Shown here: one piece after another, positions 16,879 to 24,211 of the stretch | Position numbering within the stretch: position 1 is the first letter of the stretch | Layout: every line of letters starts with the position of its first letter | The notes under the pieces: model-generated | Databases searched by the model: none | What the model was told of the DNA's origin: nothing | The model's input: the letters and a program-made list of their open reading frames with translations, nothing else | From: Hofstenia miamia | Taxonomy: Eukaryota > Xenacoelomorpha > Acoela > Hofsteniidae | Reading direction: 5' to 3' | Length of the DNA stretch: 24,211 bases | Assembly (NCBI GenBank): GCA_900660155.1 | Contig: CABFPE010000442.1 | Span: 596,077 to 620,287, forward strand | Made by a program: the position numbers and the translations under genes

Positions 16879-19200
16879 TTTATTCTCTTATTCCAATGCG
16901 GTCAAAACAGGTACTAAATTAACACTACCTTTCATGCCTATTTATTGTCAGATCAAGATCGGTGATTGCTGTCCGTAAAGGGCATGAAAGAAAGGTTTTG
17001 ACAAATTGTGGTACAGGAACAAAATTATAAATATCACGACTAGGTGCGTCGGCAGGGTTCTCCTGACTAGGCAACCATTTTACAATCAAATTCTTAGTGA
17101 ACAAAAGTAAATTCAAAGTAATTGAGAGTTCAAAAAGTTCATACTGTAGGACTTTAAACTTCTTGGCGGCATAATACAAGGCTCTAGAGTCTGTGAAAAT
17201 CGTAGAACGAGGCTTAGCCATGTAAGCTGCAATTGTAAGTGCCAACCTTTCTTTAGTGTAGATATTAAATTCTGTATCTTCTAGAGTATGCGTAAATGAC
17301 CTGGGAAAACGATTGTGGGAACGGACGATACCCAAAGCGTAATCTGAGGCATCTGCAAACCATAACTCTGGATTCTCTTCGTCGGGAGGCTTCCAAGAGT
17401 AAAAGTGCGGAAAGGTCAAGAAGATATATCTGATTAGAGCGATGAGGTTCGGACGCTGCGTTGAATGATGCAACGGTTTGATCAGGGCCCATGGCCCGAT
17501 AAGAGGCCAGGAGAAGGCGAAGTGGCCCAGATACTGTTGTCTCCTTTTCTTAGAGAGTGCTGATAAATCCAACGAGAGTATGTAAGAGAGCATCATTTCT
17601 TTATTAGGTGCGACTTGTAGACGTGAGTGTGGTAAGTCCAAGTGAAGTCCCAGTACTTCTCAGATTGAAACTTAATTCCACAAGATGTTAGAAAACTGAG
17701 ATAAGAGTCTATTTGTTCGAAATTCTGCATCGGGAAGGTTAAGACAATATTATCCACGTGTCCCCAGCACATGCTGCGTAATGAACGTAATGGTGAGAGT
17801 AGATAATTGAGGAACATCTGACAGGAAAATGGGGATATAGACAATCCCATGGGCAGCTTCTTAAAACGAAATCTTCGACCATCAGGTCCCATAAAACAAG
17901 TCTTATAACGTTGATTAGGACGCAAATCCAGATGATAAAATGCAGATTGTAAATCGAGGATGAGGTTCTTGTGATCCAGAGGTGGCAGAAAGTTCTTAAC
18001 TACTTTGATAAAAGGAGGTAAATAGAACTTGGGATGCTGAGATATTGATGTCACAGGACTAAATCGACCACTAAACGAATTTTCTCAGAGGATTTCGGAA
18101 CTGGAAAGCAGTGGAAGGTAAAAGGTGACCTAGGCGACAACTCGATAATGTCTGCGGCTAACAGAGCTTCTATGTGTGCGATGACGTGCAATCGTAAGTG
18201 CGGTGAGAGAGGACGCGGCTTCTTGACAACGCAAGGACGAAACTTCGTAAACGTGACAAAGGTGGCCTTGATTGAGGATAGTCGTGGCGGCAACGGATGA
18301 TGTTGGTGTAACCTGTTCCAGTCAACATCGAGTTTATCAAAGTGGTATTCAGCAGGCGCATTAGGATCCAAGATCTGAGGTTCTTCTGATATTCCCTGAG
18401 GAAAGTCCATTTGCTCTGCGAAGCTGTGCTCTGAAACGTCGTCGTTGTGATCGCTTTGTAAATCATCTTCTTGATCATCGAGTGAGATGCGGTGCCTTGC
18501 TAAGAAAGAACAAAGTCTACTTAAAATGAGTTGCCGCGGAAAATGCGATAGTTGTGTATAGTAATCAAGGAAGGGCCTCTGCGCTGAAATCGGGAGACAA
18601 GTAGCAATCTCATTGATCCACATAAGGAAACCAAGATCAATAACAGGCAAGGGCGTACGCTGCTCTGTATCTTCTATGCTTATAGTGTCTAATGAAGGCT
18701 GAGTGGAAAAGAGAAGCGCATCTAGAACAGGTTCGAGAGGAGAAACAGGTAAATCTTTGATTACAGTAGACTCGGGCGCAAGGATTGTTGAATCCGTAGA
18801 GTTAGTAGAGAGATTAGAATCAGCAACAGGAGTCTCATGGCCTGGCATAAGACCAGGACTTACTGGAGTCAAAAAGAACGAACAATCTGGATCGGAGAAA
18901 GTAAAATCCAAGATCGGAGAGAGAGACGGGCTACCCCTTTTTGGCGGACTGCTGCTTTTTGCGACTGGACTGCTTTCGTTTGGTTTTCGTGAATCGAGGA
19001 GCGGGCTGAGGTAAGTGGTCAATTCCGAGCTGCAAAAGGGAGACATCCTTAGTTGCGGAGATTGTGGCATCCCATCCATACCGTTGCGATGAGATAAGGA
19101 CCCGGAGTCTGTAGGAGATGTCGCGTTGATTGTCATAATCGAGGTGTTGGTAATCGCTGAGGAGGTTCTGGAGAAGAATAAGCTCTCTTCGGTCTCTTCC
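16879..19200 (-). mobile_element. Fossil virus-like polymerase element, hepadnavirus-like (broken)
   Basis: This ~2.3-kb insertion, clearly GC-richer than its surroundings, lies within the satellite array. Parts in order on the minus strand: a Ser/Pro-rich N-terminal part (about 19200-18450), a reverse transcriptase (about 18330-17650) and an RNase H (about 17370-16990). Visible blocks include KIRLVVDL, PKFYLPPF, LDLQSAFYHLDL, KKLPMGLSISPF, LWFADASDYALGI, FTDSRALYYA and NPADAPSR. RLVVD, AFYH, PMG..SPF and NPADxPSR are together characteristic of hepadnavirus-type polymerases; gypsy, BEL and DIRS elements usually show other forms. RNase H ends the coding part: no integrase, capsid gene or terminal repeats are seen. 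An AATAAA lies at the 3' junction. The copy is broken in about two or three places but keeps long open stretches, so it is probably of moderate age. DIRS-like or another retroelement origin is the main alternative. Confidence 0.65.
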
Positions 19201-22200
19201 TCTGCAAATATCATATCAAGTGTTAAGTAGAAAACTACATATTGCTTAGGAAAACATTTGAATTTAGGATTGTCATAAGGTTGTTCCTGTATATGCCTTA
19301 TAAAGAGTTAAGTAGAAAACATATATTATTTAAAAAACATTTGATATTTAGGTTCGCGAAAAAAGTTGTTTCTGCATATAACATATAGAGTGTTATGTAG
19401 AAAAGATATATTGCTTAGGAAAAAATTTGAATTTAGGATTGTCATAAGGTTGTTCATGTATATGCTTTATAAAGTGTGAAGTAGAAAACATTTGTTATTT
19501 AGAAAAACATTTGATATTTAGGTTCGCCAAAAAAGTTGTTTCTGGATATATCTTATCAAATGTTAAGTAGAAAACATATATTGCTTAGGAAAACATTTGA
19601 ATTTAGTATTATCATAAGTTTGTTCATGTATAAGCTTTATAAAGTTTTTAGTAGAAAACATATGTTACTTAGAAAAACATTTGATATTTAGGTTTGTCAA
19701 AAAGTTGTTTCAGCATATATCATATCAAGTGTTAAGTAGAAAACATATATTGCTTAGGAAAACATTTGAATTTAGTATTATCATAAGGTTGTTCCTGTAT
19801 ATGCTTTATAAAGTGTTATGTAGAAAACATATATTACTTAAAAAACATTTGATATTTAGGTTCGCCAAAAAGTTGTTTCTGCATATATCATATCAAGTGT
19901 TAAGTAGAAAACATATATTGCTTAGGAAAACATTTGAATTTAGGATTGTCATAAGGTTGTTCCTGTATATGCTTTATAAAGTGTTATGTAGAAAACATAT
20001 ATTACTTAAAAAACATTTGATATTTAGGTTCGCCAAAAAGTTGTTTCTGCATATATCATATCAAGTGTTAAGTAGAAAACATATATTGCTTAGGAAAACA
20101 TTTGAATTTAGGATTGTCATAAGGTTGTTCCTGTATATGCTTTATAAAGTGTTATGTAGAAAACATATATTACTTAAAAAACATTTGATATTTAGGTTCG
20201 CCAAAAAGTTGTTTCTGCATATATCATATCAAGTGTTAAGTAGAAAACATATATTGCTTAGGAAAACATTTGAATTTAGGATTGTCATAAGGTTGTTCCT
20301 GTATATGCTTTATAAAGTGTTATGTAGAAAACATATATTACTTAAAAAACATTTGATATTTAGGTTCGCCAAAAAGTTGTTTCTGCATATATCATATCAA
20401 GTGTTAAGTAGAAAACATATATTGCTTAGGAAAACATTTGAATTTAGGATTGTCATAAGGTTGTTCCTGTATATGCTTTATAAAGTGTTATGTAGAAAAC
20501 ATATATTACTTAAAAAACATTTGATATTTAGGTTCGCCAAAAAGTTGTTTCTGCATATATCATATCAAGTGTTAAGTAGAAAACATATATTGCTTAGGAA
20601 AACATTTGAATTTAGGATTGTCATAAGGTTGTTCCTGTATATGCTTTATAAAGTGTTATGTAGAAAACATATATTACTTAAAAAACATTTGATATTTAGG
20701 TTCGCCAAAAAGTTGTTTCTGCATATATCATATCAAGTGTTAAGTAGAAAACATATATTGCTTAGGAAAACATTTGAATTTAGGATTGTCATAAGGTTGT
20801 TCCTGTATATGCTTTATAAAGTGTTATGTAGAAAACATATATTACTTAAAAAACTTTTGATATTTAGGTTCGCCAAAAAGTTGTTTCTGCATATATCATA
20901 TCAAGTGTTAAGTAGAAAACATATATTGCTTAGGAAAACATTTGAATTTAGGATTGTCATAAGGTTGTTCCTGTATATGCCTTATAAAGAGTTAAGTAGA
21001 AAACATATATTATTTAAAAAAACATTTGATATTTAGGTTCGCGAAAAAAAGTTGTTTTTGGATATATCTTATAAAGTGTTAAGTAGAAAACATATGTTAA
21101 TTATAAAAACATTTGATGTTTAGGTTCGTCAAAAAGTTGTTTCAGCAAATATCACATCAAGAGTTAAAAAAACATATATTGCTTAGTAAAACATTAGAAT
21201 TTAGGATTGACATAAGGTGGTTCGTGTATATGCTTTATAAAGTGTTATGTAGAAAATATATGTTACTTATAAAAACATTTGATATTTAGGTTCATAAAAA
21301 GTTGTTTCAGCAAATATCATATCAAGTGTTAAATAGAAAACATATATTGCTTAGGAAAACATTTGAATTTAGGATTGTCATAAGGTTGTTCATGTATATG
21401 CCTTATAAAGAGTTAAGTAGAAAACATGTTACTTAGAAAAACATTTGATATTTAGCTTCGCGAAAAAAGTTGTTTCTGGATATACCTTATCAAGTGTTAA
21501 GTAGAAAACATATATTGCTTAGTTAAACATTTGAATGTAGGATTGACATATGGTTGTTCCTGTATATGCCTTATAAAGAGTTAAGTAGAAAACCTATGTT
21601 ACTTAGAAAAACATTTGATATTTAGGTTTTCCAAAAAGTTGTTTCTGCATATATCATATCAAGTGTTAAGTAGAAAACATATATTACTTAGAAAAACATT
21701 TGATATTTAGGTTCGCCAAAAAGTTGTTTCTGCATATATCATATCAAGTGTTAAGTAGAAAACATATATTGCTTAGGAAAACATTTGAATTTAGGATTGT
21801 CATAAGGTTGTTCCTGTATATGCTTTATAAAGTGTTAAGTAGAAAACATATATTAATTGCTTAGGAAAACATTTGAATTTAGGATTGTCATAAGGTTGTT
21901 CCTGTATATGCCTTAAAAAGACTTAAGAAGAAAACATATATTATTTAAAAAAAACATTTTATATTTAGGTTCGCGAAAAAAGTTGTTTCTGCATATTTCA
22001 TATCAAGTGTTAAGTAGAAAACATATATTGCTTAGGAAAACATTTGAATTTAGGATTGTCATAAGGTTGTTCCTGTATATGCNTAAAAACATCTATTGCT
22101 TAGGAAAACATTTGATTTTAGTATTATCATAAGGTTGTTCCTGTATATGCCTTATAAAGTGTTAAGTAGAAAACATATGTTACTTAGAAAAACATTTAAT

Positions 22201-22452
22201 ATTTAGGTTCGCCAAAAAGTTGTTTCTGCATTATCATATCAAGTGTTAAGTAGAAAACATATTGTTTAGAGAAATGTTTTGATTTGCGATCAAAATAAGA
22301 TTGTCCTTGTATTTTTCTTCTTAATTTTTAAGTAGAAAACATATTGCTTAAAGAAATATTTGAACTTATGAACGCCTTAAGGTATTTCTTAAGGTATTCT
22401 TAATTGTTAAGTAGAAAACATATATTGTTTAGAGAAATGTTTGAATTTAGGA
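19201..22452 (+). repeat. Minisatellite array, right part: 168-bp dimer of 84-bp monomers
   Basis: Two related 84-bp monomers alternate: type A contains gcttaggaaaacatttgaa and ggattgtcataagg; type B contains acttaaaaaacatttgata and ggttcgccaaaaagt. Both share agtagaaaacatatatt. The 168-bp dimer repeats about seven times almost without change between about 19787 and 20978 (I found one difference, A to T at 20855). Monomers on both sides are diverged, and some dimers to the right are irregular. Because 168 is divisible by 3 and one frame lacks stops, a 451-codon open frame (19681-21036) appears; it is a by-product of the repeat. Confidence 0.95.
22083..22083. other. Single-base assembly gap inside the array
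   Basis: An N lies where a type A monomer is interrupted (tatatgc, N, taaaaacatctattgc). The monomer phase jumps here, so sequence was probably lost or collapsed by the assembler. Confidence 0.7.
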
Positions 22453-23020
22453 GAGCTGAAATATTGTTCTTTGCCTGCATACTCTGTTTGACATAGTTCA
22501 ATGTAAGCATATATTTCTTTGACAAATGTATAATTTTCGAACAACTGTTCACTGCTTTTGCATATCCAGACTTCTGGATTTCTACATAAAATGTAATTTC
22601 TATGATAAATGTGTAATTTCAAACAGTTGTGGCTTACTTTAGATAGTGGGATAATTTAAAGAATAGTTCCCCTCCTCAGAAAAAAAGCTGGGTGCGCCCC
22701 TGGATAGATGGATGGGGTCGGAAGGAGAAATCGACGCGTTGAGGAGCTTGTGACTTTGCATAAGAGATATAAGGAGCACGGAATGATGAGAGAGTGATTT
22801 GGAGTGGATGAGATGATTCTTTAAAATATGAGTCATTTGCTTGTTTTCATTTCGAGAAAGATGGCTAAGAGATTACTGTTGACTGTTCTTCGTGACAATA
22901 AGAATTTTTTGAAGACAGGAATGACGTTGAAGTTGCTTGAAGACATGTGCGATCGGACTTCGTTGAATTCAGCAATGATGTGATTTCGTTGTAAGAGTGA
23001 ATGTTTGCAGACAGGAGTGA
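22453..23020. other. Non-coding stretch between the array and repeat copy 2
   Basis: 22687-22702 reads, on the minus strand, CCAGGGGCGCACCCAG, a typical GC-rich end of hAT-like or related DNA transposons; no partner end was identified. The sequence from 22710 to 23020 is richer in G and A on the plus strand, with short minus-strand open frames that I cannot assign. Confidence 0.35.
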
Positions 23021-24211
23021 TTTCCAAGAAGATTGCCACATAGTTAAATGAATACATGGTTCCATTATCTTTGACAATCTTACCAATATCTACTGATATT
23101 GCACAAGAAATGAAACTGGCTACAGGTCTGCAGCCATTTGAAAATATTAAAGAAAGGCTGGTAAAATTACCATTCGCAGACTAAAATTAAAAAATATTTC
23201 TTGTTTTATCTGATAATCAGGAAATCTTTTGTTTAGTTTCAAAAGCCTACAGTATTGCAATTAGAAGAATAATTAAATTTATATCTAGAATTTCTGTTTA
23301 ATTTTGCAATTAATTTAGATATCTTCTTTTTGTTGGGAAATTTTTACTCCCAGTTTTTTTGTAACAAATTAGTAATATTAACAAAAGTTTCTTATAAAAG
23401 AGAAAATTTAATCTATCGGCGTTACACTTGAAAACTTGAGAAACTTAATAAAATAAAGTTTGAAAACTTGTATTTTCAAAATTGGAAGATAAATTTTAAG
23501 CGAATTGGTTGCGAACGCATTCAAACGAAAATAGTTGTAGTTTAAAAGTTTGTCACATCCTTCTAGAGAAGTAATTTTTTAGGAGTCACTGGAAAATATA
23601 CATATATGAATTTTTTATGTGTTTATTTTCCAATGCTGAGGTTAAATACTGCTGTATGTATTTAAATTGTTCCATGTTGACTAGTGGGATGGTACTTCTT
23701 TTCATTTTTGCAAATCTCAAATTTTCGAAATTTATCTCAAATTATTATTTAATCAACACTTCTCACTTAGACAAATTTCTGCAAATGTCCATTTTGAGAG
23801 AAATTTGGAAGATTTCAAATTTAATAGAATAAAAAAAGTACCAGCCTGACTAGTGGTCAATAAATTTCAACGCCAAATACGCACTTTGTAAGAACTATAC
23901 GCGCTTGGAAAGACGTAACAGCAGTGTCTTAAGCAGCTGTTAGTGTTTAGTAAAGCAATTTTTGTGAATATCACAAATACAAACTAACAAACAACTGAAA
24001 AGTGCATAATTTTAATTCACTGATGAATGAAAAATCTGATTAAAATTAAACAAAGAATTGATAAATAAAAATATTATTATATTTTCGAAGAAATATTGCT
24101 ATAATAGTTTTATATATGTCTTATACATCTTTTTGTATCAAGAAGTGTAGTTTCATGGCCGAAACAGATTATAATATATATATTCCATGCTATATACATA
24201 TATATATATAT
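23021..24211 (+). repeat. Repeated block, copy 2 (matches 8931-10305), cut by the window end
   Basis: Same orientation as copy 1. It lacks the 190 bases present at 9003-9192, so ta (23091-23092) joins directly to ctgatattgc. It ends at the window edge in a TA tract, as copy 1 does, so the true right end is not visible. Short open frames inside it are not conserved as coding units between the copies. Confidence 0.9.

Noticed and set aside
18703-19014. Plus-strand open frame opposite the fossil polymerase element.
   Set aside because: Antisense shadow of the Ser/Pro-rich part; no independent features.
19681-21036. A 451-codon open frame that looks like a repeat protein (56-residue repeats).
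   Set aside because: It follows the 168-bp satellite unit exactly (3 x 56), has no ATG-based logic beyond the repeat, and ends where the units become irregular. It is a by-product of a stop-free frame in tandem DNA.
16648-22452. CRISPR-like array, because of regular repeats.
   Set aside because: There are no unique spacers: the whole 84/168-bp unit is repeated, and the window is eukaryotic.

Overview
This is an AT-rich, repeat-dominated eukaryotic window, most likely from an invertebrate animal. An arthropod fits best: there is a secreted lipocalin of the apolipoprotein-D type, Tc1/mariner-type transposons, long AT microsatellites and a minisatellite array. A crustacean such as a parasitic copepod would be compatible, but that is a guess and nothing here fixes the species. 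Gaps of N at 10306-10414 and 22083 show that it is a draft assembly.

Layout. 1-6505 is mostly non-coding, with a possible coding 3' end at the window edge, a possible GC-rich first exon near 1064, and a 39-bp candidate micro-exon at 5542-5580 that encodes a dinucleotide-binding-like GxGxxG turn and has good splice sites on both sides. 6508-8140 is a complete-length but dead Tc1-like element with TA target duplications, two transposase-binding-like repeats at each end, and an internal tandem duplication of about 188 bp. 8655-9001 is a second, unrelated Tc1-like transposase remnant. 8931-10305 is a repeated block found again, about 98% identical, at 23021-24211, with an ancient relative near 16285-16500. 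The only confident, intact host gene is the lipocalin-like gene at 12197-12841 (+), with a TATA box just upstream.

16648-22452 is a minisatellite array made of 84-bp monomers organised as a 168-bp dimer, with a strongly homogenised core. It is split by a GC-richer insertion of about 2.3 kb (16879-19200, minus strand). The insertion carries fossil polymerase sequence whose reverse transcriptase and RNase H motifs look most like hepadnaviruses and their kin. No integrase and no terminal repeats are visible. It is treated here as a broken fossil.

The genes do not form a pathway or operon. The window is a host lipocalin gene set in a landscape of old transposons, a satellite array and one virus-like fossil. 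The hepadna-like fossil nested in a dimeric satellite is the most unusual part.
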